This document shows positions 1 through 6,249 of a stretch of 18,989 nt of DNA, piece by piece. Both the position numbers and the translations under genes were made by a program. Numbering within the stretch: position 1 is the first letter of the stretch; each line of letters opens with the position of its first letter. The DNA is from Burkholderiales bacterium (GTDB lineage Bacteria; Pseudomonadota; Gammaproteobacteria; Burkholderiales; Burkholderiaceae). Below the pieces are notes generated by a model. That model was given only the letters and a program-made list of their open reading frames with translations. It was not told where the DNA came from and made no database searches. Location: the NCBI GenBank assembly GCA_947447845.1, contig CANFNO010000007.1, forward strand, positions 1-18,989. The letters are read 5' to 3'.

Positions 1-213
1 GCCGAAGCCGCAAAGCGCAAGGCAGAAGAAGATCGTTTGGCCAAATCCAAGGCTGAAAATTGCAGCCGTGCAAAGCAGGCCAAATTGAGTTTCGATTCGG
101 GTGTGCGAATTTCACGCACCAATGCGTCCGGCGAACGGGAAATTCTGGATGACACGGCCCGCGCCGTCGAACTAAAACAGATACAGGGCATCATCGACAG
201 CGAATGCAAGTGA
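1..213 (+). CDS. C-terminal part of a DUF4124-like protein (5' end outside window)
   Basis: Frame 1 is open from the first base to a TGA at 211-213, giving 70 residues of a protein that starts upstream of the window. The visible part is rich in Ala, Lys, Glu and Arg, contains an AENCSRAKQAK segment followed by a GVRISRTNASGERE segment, and ends in DSECK. This is the usual tail of small secreted DUF4124-type proteins of Burkholderiales, whose N-terminal signal peptide and DUF4124 domain would lie outside. The family assignment is from memory of the tail pattern only. The gene converges on rnfH, leaving 19 bases between the stop codons. Function is unknown. Confidence 0.5.
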   Translation, partial: AEAAKRKAEEDRLAKSKAENCSRAKQAKLSFDSGVRISRTNASGEREILDDTARAVELKQIQGIIDSECK

Positions 214-232
214 GACCGTCCTCAGCCCGCGG

Positions 233-577
233 CTAGTAACCGGACTTGGCACCCGCTCTTCGCCTGGAAAAAAGCCCCGTCCCACGTGCACCTTGTCGGC
301 TGAATCTTTCGCGACGGGCCACTTTAGGATCGACTTTCAGTACGCGGGTTAGTTCCACGCGATCACCATCACGTAACGCATGGTCTGGAGATGTTTTGCG
401 GCCCCATATACCGGTTTGCAAGGCATCCACTTCAGCGTCGGGCAACCCAGCCAACAGTGCACTTTCGCGCAGCGCGTCGACGAGGCGACTGCCGCCAGGA
501 AGTTGCAACTCCACTTCCTTTACTTCTCGGGCGCCGTGGCTGTAGCAGACCTTGACGCGGATGGTGGTTTCAATCAC
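233..577 (-). CDS. rnfH: RnfH family ubiquitin-like protein
   Basis: A 114-residue protein with the beta-grasp style of RnfH: an N-terminal strand IRVKVCYS, then a strand with VELQLPGGSRLVDALRES, and a later WGRKTSPDHALRDGDRVEL segment that resembles the conserved end of the fold. A basic tail follows. RnfH is named from association with Rnf genes, but in many proteobacteria it simply follows ratA, as here, and its role is poorly defined. I chose the GTG start at 577-575: it overlaps the end of ratA by 8 bases, is preceded by a plausible AGCAGG ribosome site, and puts IETTIRV at the N terminus where the family begins. The frame is open upstream to an ATG at 637, but that would add 20 residues lying inside ratA. 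Confidence 0.88.
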   Translation of the reverse strand: MIETTIRVKVCYSHGAREVKEVELQLPGGSRLVDALRESALLAGLPDAEVDALQTGIWGRKTSPDHALRDGDRVELTRVLKVDPKVARRERFSRQGARGTGLFSRRRAGAKSGY

Positions 578-1013
578 CGTAAACCTGCTGTGCACGTTTG
601 ACAAAAGCCTCGACCATGCTGGATGCAATTTTGTCAAACACCGGGCCGACCAGTTTGCTCAGGGTGCCGTTGTCAAAACCATAGTTGAGCGTAAGTTCGA
701 CGCGGCATGCGCGCTGGCTGCCGTCACCAATGGCCACAAAATTCCATTCGCCTTCCAGATTGGAGAACGGCCCCTTTTCCAACTTGAGTTCCACCTTGCT
801 GCCCTCCACATGGACATTGCGCGTCTGGAATGTTTGCTTGACCCCGCTAAAGGAAATGCCGATTTCCGCCAACATGCCGCCCTCGTATTGCTCCAGCACG
901 CTACCACGGTCGCACCACGGTAAAAACTGCGGATATTGGTTGACGTCAATGACCAGCGCATACATTTCCTGCGGGCTGTACCAGATAAGAACGGACTTGT
1001 GAACAGTTTTCAT
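570..1013 (-). CDS. ratA: RatA-like START/polyketide-cyclase domain protein (YfjG/CoQ10-type)
   Basis: A 147-residue single-domain protein of the START/SRPBCC fold. Recognisable points are the N-terminal MKTVHKSVLIWYSPQEMYALV segment, VNQYPQFLPWC shortly after, a central LEGEWNF strand, and a C-terminal helix with VFDKIASSMVEAFVKRA. This matches RatA of E. coli (reported to interfere with ribosome subunit association) and the related COQ10-like ubiquinone-binding proteins. Which activity applies here cannot be told. The start was placed at the ATG at 1013 because the family begins there; an upstream in-frame ATG at 1085 would run into the smpB promoter region. It is divergent from smpB, with 95 bases between them, and overlaps rnfH. 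The smpB/ratA/rnfH grouping is common in Beta- and Gammaproteobacteria. Confidence 0.88.
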   Translation of the reverse strand: MKTVHKSVLIWYSPQEMYALVIDVNQYPQFLPWCDRGSVLEQYEGGMLAEIGISFSGVKQTFQTRNVHVEGSKVELKLEKGPFSNLEGEWNFVAIGDGSQRACRVELTLNYGFDNGTLSKLVGPVFDKIASSMVEAFVKRAQQVYGD

Positions 1014-1108
1014 AGAATGGAGGTATGCGCGGGATTGTAGACAAGCCGTGACAGTGCAGTAAACCGAGCACGGCTTTCTTTTCACACCTTAGTCCCCAAA
1101 TCAGTTCC

Positions 1109-1582
1109 ATGGCCAAAAAACCCGAAACCGCTACCCGCATTGCCGATAACAAAAAAGCCGCCTTCAATTATTTCTTTGAAGAACGCTTTGAAGCGGGCAT
1201 CGTTCTCGAGGGCTGGGAAGTTAAGTCCCTGCGTGAAGGCAAAGTTCAACTTACCGACGGTTATGTGGTGGTCCGCAATGGCGAGTTGTTCATCATCGGC
1301 CTGCAAATCCACCCACTGCATACGGCTTCAAGCCATATTAGTCCGGACAAGGTCCGCACCAAAAAGTTGCTGCTACACAAGGAGCAGATCAAGCGCCTGA
1401 TTGGCAAGGTGGAGCAGAAAGGCTACACACTGGTGCCGATCAATCTGCATTGGAAGACCGGCAAAGTGAAATGCGAGATTGCGCTAGCCAAGGGTAAAGC
1501 CGAGCACGACAAGCGTGACACCATCAAAGACCGCGAAGGCAAGCGCGAAGTCGAGCGGGCGATGAAAGACCGCAGCCGCTAA
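1109..1582 (+). CDS. smpB: SsrA (tmRNA)-binding protein SmpB
   Basis: A 157-residue basic protein of the expected SmpB length. It binds tmRNA and brings it to stalled ribosomes for trans-translation in the cytoplasm. Family hallmarks are the [15 protein letters not shown] start, the [16 protein letters not shown] segment, HPLHTAS in the middle and the basic tail [23 protein letters not shown] that enters the decoding channel. The gene is divergent from ratA. I see no clear Shine-Dalgarno sequence before the ATG at 1109, but the N terminus fits the family. The 50 bases between this stop and the convergent hemerythrin-like gene hold no convincing terminator. Confidence 0.97.
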   Translation: MAKKPETATRIADNKKAAFNYFFEERFEAGIVLEGWEVKSLREGKVQLTDGYVVVRNGELFIIGLQIHPLHTASSHISPDKVRTKKLLLHKEQIKRLIGKVEQKGYTLVPINLHWKTGKVKCEIALAKGKAEHDKRDTIKDREGKREVERAMKDRSR

Positions 1583-1632
1583 GGCGGGCTAGGCCGGTCA
1601 GGTGATCACGGGCCACCCATGACGCGATACCC

Positions 1633-2019
1633 TTAACTTAGGGCGCGATACTTTTTTGCCGAGTCGATCAGGTGTCCGACCCACCAAAGGGCCATAAATC
1701 GCTGGAGCTCGGACATCTCGAAGTTGTCGATGGTGATGATGTCGGCGGCGAGATATTCGAATTCGTCAAGTGCCTCCCGCAATTCGTCCAGTTCCAGGTG
1801 GGCGTCCATGGAGAGCAGCGCCTCTTCGGTAGAGAAGTGCTCGCGCACGCTGGTCAGCAGTTCATAGAAGTCGGCACGATACAGTTGCTGCGCCTCCTGC
1901 TCCGGGTTGCCTGCGATATCGCCCAGCGCATTGCACTGCGCCAGGATTGCCTTGTGCTGGTTATCCAGGACTTCATTGCCCACGCTGTAGAGTGGGTCCC
2001 ATAGCAGGTGATCTTGCAT
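1633..2019 (-). CDS. Degenerate hemerythrin-like protein lacking several di-iron ligands
   Basis: 128 residues with the bacteriohemerythrin framework: WDPLYSVGNEVLDNQHK at the start, REHFSTEEALL in helix 2, and a WWVGHLIDSAKKY end matching the usual W..(N)HI...DKKY. The ligands at the first His (DNQH), the HxxxE pair (HFSTE) and the C-terminal His (GHL) are kept. Aligned without gaps to canonical proteins, the HxxxH pair is LxxxL (DELREALDEF) and the final Asp is Ala. Three of seven ligands are therefore missing, and a normal oxygen-binding diiron site is unlikely. It is the last gene of operon B; its ATG lies one base after the preceding stop (TGA-T-ATG). A role as a structural or sensing derivative is guesswork. 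The in-frame extension to 2088 lies inside the upstream gene and was not used. Confidence 0.85.
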   Translation of the reverse strand: MQDHLLWDPLYSVGNEVLDNQHKAILAQCNALGDIAGNPEQEAQQLYRADFYELLTSVREHFSTEEALLSMDAHLELDELREALDEFEYLAADIITIDNFEMSELQRFMALWWVGHLIDSAKKYRALS

Positions 2020-2020
2020 A

Positions 2021-2467
2021 TCAAAATCCAAGTGATTCCACAACGGCCACCAGATCAGCAAAGCTGGCCGCAGCAAGCTTCGCAGCAAGACTTGCCTTGT
2101 CTAGGCCGTCGCATTCGAAAGTAGTCATTTCCACCTCGTCCGCTAGCTCGCTGATTTCCAGCGGCGACATGTAGCCGATGTAGCAGATGTGGACCAGGCA
2201 CAAGCGTTCTGGTTCACTAATTTCGATCGTGTGGTGCTTCAGTATTTCCATGTACCGCTCGGCGGTACGGTTGAGCTTGCCGCTTATCAGCATGGTGTTC
2301 TTTTGCCCCTGCGCCAGGATCGCTAGCGGCGGGCCAAAGAAGATGCTGGTCTTGCCAACCGTGCGCGAGACATCTGCGGAGGTCAGTGCGGGGGCTACCC
2401 AAGTTGGGTCGCCTCGCTCCGGGTGGATCGCAGGCGCCTCTTCAGCGTCGTGTGTTGAATCAGCCAT
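2021..2467 (-). CDS. Hypothetical protein, 148 aa, operon B
   Basis: I do not recognise this protein. It has a polar, acidic N terminus (MADSTHDAEEAPAIHPERGD), no signal peptide and no membrane segment, so it is probably cytoplasmic. Residues from about 55 onward look folded: an IFFGPPLAILAQGQKN stretch, a helical RTAERYMEILKHH segment, and a hydrophobic RLCLVHICYIGYM segment with two Cys. The C terminus is an Ala/Leu-rich helix (LAAKLAAASFADLVAVVESL). The start is the ATG at 2467, overlapping the TAA of the tetraheme cytochrome by one base (TAATG), and its stop is one base before the hemerythrin-like gene. This tight coupling indicates expression with the respiratory genes. The open frame reaches 2644, but that extension is wholly inside the cytochrome gene. 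Confidence 0.75.
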   Translation of the reverse strand: MADSTHDAEEAPAIHPERGDPTWVAPALTSADVSRTVGKTSIFFGPPLAILAQGQKNTMLISGKLNRTAERYMEILKHHTIEISEPERLCLVHICYIGYMSPLEISELADEVEMTTFECDGLDKASLAAKLAAASFADLVAVVESLGF

Positions 2468-3297
2468 TAGTGCGGAACTCGATAGGTTTTCTCCCAACTG
2501 GCATCTTTCATGCCCTTGGGAAGCTGCGGGGGCGATTCGGGCGCAAGTTGGACAAAGCCCCGATTGCGGGCACCGTCCTGCACGTTGTGCGGGTTGTGGC
2601 ATTCGGTGCACGTGAACCAGCGCTTTTTGCCCGTGCTGGCCCATTCGCCTATGCGCTTTCCGTGAATGCCATCACGCCAATCACGCAGTCTGTCGCCGTG
2701 GCATTTGCCGCACAGCAACTGTGGTTGGTCAAAGCTTATCGGGTCACCAAAGTTGTCTACCAGTTTGTTGCGTTGCGTGGTGTGATGGCAGTCCAAACAC
2801 CAAATGCGATCACGACCATGCTGCATGTTTTGAAGGTCGGGAACCATGGCTGCCATGGTTGGAATCGGTGTTGGCTTTCTACTCGTCGGCAGCGTGGGAG
2901 GAATGAATTTGGGTCCCACACCGTTGTGGCACGCTATGCCGCACGACGGTAGCAAGGCGAGCTTTTCCGAGCGTGGTTTGACGACGGCTTTGCCAGACGG
3001 GATTCGATCCATCTGCGGCATGTCCCCCATGGGAACAGTGCCTTCAAACGGATCGCTCCACCACAGCACTGCGCCGGTCTTTGGTGAACACTTAACGTTG
3101 GGCATGCCGGAACTGAGCTCGCGCTTAATGACCTCGGATGCGCCCTTCCGGCTTTCAAAGCAGGTCACATCCTCCGGTTGCGCATCAGCAGATGTGGGAG
3201 TAGGAGTAGCGCCAGGGGCCGGTTGCTGGGAATAGGCAGACTGAACCACCCCAAGCGCCAAGGCAAGAAACATCGCCTTGCATATGCGTATTGTCAT
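2467..3297 (-). CDS. Periplasmic tetraheme c-type cytochrome with one CX3CH site
   Basis: 276 residues with a signal peptide (about 1-23, cleavage near AYSQ), so periplasmic. Heme-binding motifs are an unusual CGIACH (CX3CH, residues 119-124), then CLDCH (167-171), CGKCH (196-200) and CTECH (230-234). A HH follows the second motif, offering further axial ligands. The N-terminal 110 residues have no heme motif and contain Cys46 and Cys70. It probably shuttles electrons between the NrfD/Fe-S module encoded just upstream and other periplasmic carriers. The ATG at 3297 follows a GAGGTG ribosome site that overlaps the nrfD stop, with 10 bases between genes. The extension to 3372 lacks a signal peptide at its N terminus and lies in the nrfD-like gene. 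The exact subfamily was not recognised. Confidence 0.88.
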   Translation of the reverse strand: MTIRICKAMFLALALGVVQSAYSQQPAPGATPTPTSADAQPEDVTCFESRKGASEVIKRELSSGMPNVKCSPKTGAVLWWSDPFEGTVPMGDMPQMDRIPSGKAVVKPRSEKLALLPSCGIACHNGVGPKFIPPTLPTSRKPTPIPTMAAMVPDLQNMQHGRDRIWCLDCHHTTQRNKLVDNFGDPISFDQPQLLCGKCHGDRLRDWRDGIHGKRIGEWASTGKKRWFTCTECHNPHNVQDGARNRGFVQLAPESPPQLPKGMKDASWEKTYRVPH

Positions 3298-3307
3298 GTT
3301 CTGCACC

Positions 3308-4579
3308 TCACGCTGCTTCAATGGTTTGCGCCTTGCCGCCGGTTGCCAATTCAGGCGCTTTCTCAGCCTCACCCGCTCGGTACCTTATGTCGCCAAGCAT
3401 GATGCCGATGGCGCCCTTGAGCAAAATGGTCAGAAGGAGGAAGCCCATTGCCCACAGACCGATGGTCAACATGACCTCGATCAAAGTCGGGAAATACTCG
3501 TTTACTTCACCGATTGGACTAGGGATGAAACCGGGGACGATGAGCCCCATTCCCTTTTCGACCCAGATGCCTCCAAACGCCAGCACGCAGGCAATGGGCA
3601 ACAGTCTTTGATTCGTGCGGATGCTGGGTGTCAAGAACATCGCAAAGGCCACCACCATGGCCGCCAGTGAACCCCAGAACCAAGGCACCAGATGGGTCAG
3701 ACCGTGCAGGCCAAACATCAGGTAGTACAGGCTATTGGCGTGTTCGGTACGTGCATACAGTTCAACCACCACTTCAGACAGCGACAAGAATAGCGAGAGC
3801 CCCAGGCACCAGGTGATGATGACTGACAGCAGGTTGATGGCCGCGTCGTCAATCCAGAGCTTGGTGTTGTTGCGGATGATGCGGAAGATCAAAATGATCA
3901 GGCACGGGCCAGCGGCAAATGCTGTCACGATGAAGCGGATCGGCATCATGCTGTGGTGCCACATGGGCCGTGCTGGCAAGGTTGCAATCAGGTAGGCCGT
4001 CACCGTGTGGATGCTCAGGGCCCAGACGATGGAAATGTAGATCAGCGGCATGAAGATTTTCTGGTTCACTTCAGTGCCGGAATACTTGGCAAATAGGTAG
4101 TAAAAGCCGCAGACAAAGTTGAGCATCAGGTAGCCGTTGAGTACCAGCACATCCCAACCCAGCATGGAGTCCGGAACGTTGAAGATGCCGATATACGGAA
4201 ACATGTGCCAGAGCCTATCGGGTCTACCCATGTGGGCAAACACAAAAAGCATGACCATGACGACCGCCGAAATCGCCAGCATTTCGCCCAGTACCGAGAC
4301 TTTATGCATCGCCTCGTTGTGGTAAACGTAGGCAGGAAAGACGATGGTGACTGCGCCAGCAGCAACGCCGACCAGAAAAACCAGGTTGGCATAGTACAGG
4401 CCATCATGAATCTGGCTGGTGAGGCCGGTCACGATCAAACCTTCGGTGTTTTGCAGGTAAAAACCATACAGGGCGATGGAACTCAAGACGGCCAAAAAGC
4501 CCATCCAGATATAGAACTTGGTGCCACCCGTGAGAACGTAGCCCCAGTAATCGACCACGAAGCGAATTAATTTGTTCAC
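3308..4579 (-). CDS. NrfD/PsrC-type integral membrane quinone oxidoreductase subunit
   Basis: A strongly hydrophobic protein of 423 residues with about ten predicted membrane helices. It resembles the NrfD superfamily, in particular longer members such as DsrP/HybB, with a conserved GAAAGAVTIVFP-like segment (here GVAAGAVTIVFPAYVYH) and charged loops such as HMGRPDRLWH. Members exchange electrons between membrane quinones and a periplasmic Fe-S partner, here the gene immediately upstream. I prefer the GTG start at 4579-4577 because AAGAGGA lies just ahead of it, 11 bases after the previous stop. A TTG at 4594 overlaps that stop (TTGA) and is the alternative, adding five residues. No DmsC-type anchor is present in the window, so this is the only visible membrane subunit for the system. 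Confidence 0.9.
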   Translation of the reverse strand: MNKLIRFVVDYWGYVLTGGTKFYIWMGFLAVLSSIALYGFYLQNTEGLIVTGLTSQIHDGLYYANLVFLVGVAAGAVTIVFPAYVYHNEAMHKVSVLGEMLAISAVVMVMLFVFAHMGRPDRLWHMFPYIGIFNVPDSMLGWDVLVLNGYLMLNFVCGFYYLFAKYSGTEVNQKIFMPLIYISIVWALSIHTVTAYLIATLPARPMWHHSMMPIRFIVTAFAAGPCLIILIFRIIRNNTKLWIDDAAINLLSVIITWCLGLSLFLSLSEVVVELYARTEHANSLYYLMFGLHGLTHLVPWFWGSLAAMVVAFAMFLTPSIRTNQRLLPIACVLAFGGIWVEKGMGLIVPGFIPSPIGEVNEYFPTLIEVMLTIGLWAMGFLLLTILLKGAIGIMLGDIRYRAGEAEKAPELATGGKAQTIEAA

Positions 4580-4590
4580 GATCCTCTTCT

Positions 4591-5697
4591 TCAATCGTAA
4601 AAGTAGAAGAATTTGGGGAAGGTGTTCAAATCGGCCTTCAGGCGAAACACGTTCTTGCGTGCCAATACCTGGCTCACTTCACTTTCAGGGTCAAGCAGAT
4701 TGCCGAACTTGCGCGCGCCCACGGGGCAAGCTTCAACACACGCCGGGTAGCGTCCTTGGCGAGTTCGCTGCAAACACCAGTGGCATTTCTCGACGACCCC
4801 ACGCATGCGGGGTCGGTTGCCCAGGTAGTGGGTCACCGGGTTCATATCTTCCTTGGGCAAAACGGGTGTGGTCAGGTTCATGCGGCGTGCCCAATAGGGG
4901 CAGGCGCTCATGCACTGTCGACAGCCGATGCACCAGTTGTAGTCGATCACCACCGGGCCATCGGCCTCCCGATAGGTAGTGCGTACGGGGCATACTTTGA
5001 CGCAGGGTGGTTTCTCGCACTGCATGCAGGCAATCGGCATGTAGTTGGCGTCTTTTTCAGGAACTGCTTCGGGTTCATAGTGGTACTGTCCCTCCAGCAC
5101 AGTACCTGCTGGCGTGTAGGCATTGCCACCCACCTGAATGCCAAGCCCCTCCGGGTAGCCCTGGTTCATCTTTTCATTAGAGAACTCGCCACGCTCCATG
5201 CGCAGCACCTGTATCCACTCAATGCGTTCGCCGGGTTTCTCACCACGTGACTGGTTGTTTTCTTCCGTGCACGCCTTGACGCATCGACGGCAGCCTATGC
5301 ATTTCTTGATGTTCAGTGCATACCCCATCAGGACGCCAGGGGCCGCCTCCGTGCCATCTACGGTGACCTTCTTGCGGTACTCGGCCGTGTAGCGCCTTTC
5401 GAGCCTTGCGCGCGCTTCGGCCTTTTCTTCTGCGGTCATCAGCCGGTAGTTGCCCTGAAAGTGCTCTGCCCATTCAACTGTTGCCTTGACATCGGTGGAA
5501 CTGGCCATTAGCGCAGCGGTCCCCATAAGCGACGAGACACTCAACATAGCGCCACCGGCCTTCAAAAAACCACGACGTGACGGTTTGGTTTCGGGCAGCA
5601 CAGGATTTGCCGATGCCGTCGGCGTTGAGCACTGGCATGAGCTCGCTCCACAAGGGGTGGAATCAGAATCTTCGTTACGGTTCAAGTCGTTCTCCAT
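4591..5697 (-). CDS. Tat-exported four-cluster Fe-S protein (DsrO/HybA/PsrB-like), NrfD partner
   Basis: 368 residues. A twin-arginine motif SRRGFLKAGG (Arg41-Arg42) plus a hydrophobic stretch indicates Tat export as a folded Fe-S protein. Four ferredoxin cysteine groups follow: CIGCRRCVKAC, CMQCEKPPCVKVC, CIGCRQCMSAC and CHWC...CVEAC, the pattern of four [4Fe-4S] clusters of DsrO, HybA and PsrB relatives. It should dock on the periplasmic face of the NrfD-type subunit encoded next and pass electrons to cytochromes. The 40-residue region before the Arg pair is unusually long and Cys-containing (Cys16, Cys21, Cys23). The start is the ATG at 5697, 13 bases after the cytochrome stop. An in-frame ATG at 5727 overlaps that gene and is less likely. 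Confidence 0.92.
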   Translation of the reverse strand: MENDLNRNEDSDSTPCGASSCQCSTPTASANPVLPETKPSRRGFLKAGGAMLSVSSLMGTAALMASSTDVKATVEWAEHFQGNYRLMTAEEKAEARARLERRYTAEYRKKVTVDGTEAAPGVLMGYALNIKKCIGCRRCVKACTEENNQSRGEKPGERIEWIQVLRMERGEFSNEKMNQGYPEGLGIQVGGNAYTPAGTVLEGQYHYEPEAVPEKDANYMPIACMQCEKPPCVKVCPVRTTYREADGPVVIDYNWCIGCRQCMSACPYWARRMNLTTPVLPKEDMNPVTHYLGNRPRMRGVVEKCHWCLQRTRQGRYPACVEACPVGARKFGNLLDPESEVSQVLARKNVFRLKADLNTFPKFFYFYD

Positions 5698-5710
5698 TAA
5701 AAGTAGACAA

Positions 5711-6019
5711 CTACTTGGCGCCGCCAAGCACCCAGGCAGCCAGTGTTTTAGCGTCAGACTCGCTCAACGCTAACTGTGCCGGCATGGGAATAGGACCGTA
5801 CTTGCCACCACCACCCATCCGGATGGCCTTGGTTAGGACCGCCAAGGCATCCTTTTGACCTGCGTATTTTTTTGCCACTTCCCGGTAGGGGGGGCCAACC
5901 AATTTCTTATCAACGGTGTGGCATGCCAGGCAAGCTTTTTGGGCGGCCAATTGACTGCTGGCGAAGGCAGGAGCGCATGCGAGAACCGCTGCGCCAATCA
6001 AGACGTGTACGAATTTCAA
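5711..6019 (-). CDS. Small monoheme class I cytochrome c (c551/c5-like)
   Basis: 102 residues. A signal peptide ends near AFA-SS (residue 20), followed by one heme motif CLACH (30-34). A GPIPMP segment near the C terminus supplies the likely distal Met79 ligand. Length and layout match the soluble c551/c552-type cytochromes, usually of fairly high redox potential, in the periplasm. It is the first gene of operon B, with ribosome site GGAG six bases before the ATG, and a sigma-54 promoter about 75 bases upstream. Its presence allows either a reductive or an oxidative role for the whole system, because such cytochromes commonly feed or drain terminal oxidases and reductases. Confidence 0.93.
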   Translation of the reverse strand: MKFVHVLIGAAVLACAPAFASSQLAAQKACLACHTVDKKLVGPPYREVAKKYAGQKDALAVLTKAIRMGGGGKYGPIPMPAQLALSESDAKTLAAWVLGGAK

Positions 6020-6092
6020 AGTAACTCCAAAGATGTTGAACCAGCATCAGGCTCGGCAACATCTGCACGCTCCAATACCTTGCTAACCATTT

Positions 6093-6108
6093 AGCAAAGC
6101 ACATGCCA
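6093..6108 (-). promoter_or_regulatory. Sigma-54 (-24/-12) promoter of operon B
   Basis: On the minus strand the sequence is TGGCATGTGCTTTGCT, a full match to the consensus TGGCAYRNNNNTTGCW with GG and GC ten bases apart. Transcription would begin near 6082, leaving a leader of about 60 bases before the cytochrome c ATG at 6019. It lies between the response-regulator gene and operon B, and has an enhancer palindrome and an IHF consensus at the expected upstream positions. Confidence 0.9.
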
Positions 6109-6123
6109 CCAAGACATACTTTG

Positions 6124-6136
6124 CAACTCGTTGATT
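6124..6136 (-). promoter_or_regulatory. Predicted IHF-binding site
   Basis: Minus-strand AATCAACGAGTTG matches the IHF consensus WATCAANNNNTTR at every fixed position. It sits between the enhancer palindrome (6215-6227) and the sigma-54 promoter (6093-6108), where IHF bends DNA so that the activator can touch the polymerase. AT-rich sequence follows on the upstream side. This is a consensus match only. Confidence 0.65.
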
Positions 6137-6185
6137 TAAATGGGATATTTCCCAGGCACTGTCGCCCGCGAACGTCAGGCACGTC

Positions 6186-6206
6186 AAAAAGTCAGGTCAA
6201 ACTGAC
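6186..6206 (-). terminator. Possible weak intrinsic terminator after the regulator gene
   Basis: On the minus strand a GTCAG stem, six-base loop and CTGAC are followed directly by TTTTT. It lies 44 to 64 bases downstream of the response-regulator stop. The five-pair stem is short, so termination would be partial at best. It could instead be part of the regulatory region between the enhancer and the IHF site. Confidence 0.35.
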
Positions 6207-6212
6207 GCAACG

Positions 6213-6229
6213 CCTGCCATAGTGGCAGG
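6213..6229. promoter_or_regulatory. Enhancer (UAS) palindrome for the sigma-54 activator, operon B
   Basis: CCTGCCA-TAG-TGGCAGG is a perfect inverted repeat with seven-base arms. Its core TGCCA-N3-TGGCA (6215-6227) is the same as two adjoining palindromes upstream of the other sigma-54 promoter at 16711-16736. Its centre is about 115 bp upstream of the -24 GG, a normal enhancer distance. It is the likely binding site of the NtrC-family regulator whose gene ends 20 bases away. It could also form an RNA hairpin, but no T-run follows it directly. Confidence 0.78.
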
Positions 6230-6249
6230 AGTACCTGTACCTCGCGACT

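Noticed and set aside
1583..1632. Bidirectional terminator between smpB and the hemerythrin-like gene
   Set aside because: Only a short GTGATCAC palindrome and loose GGCC repeats are present, without a T-run on either strand.
2468..2644. Longer N terminus for the 148-residue hypothetical protein
   Set aside because: The extension is a shadow of the tetraheme cytochrome coding sequence; the TAATG junction gives a natural start.
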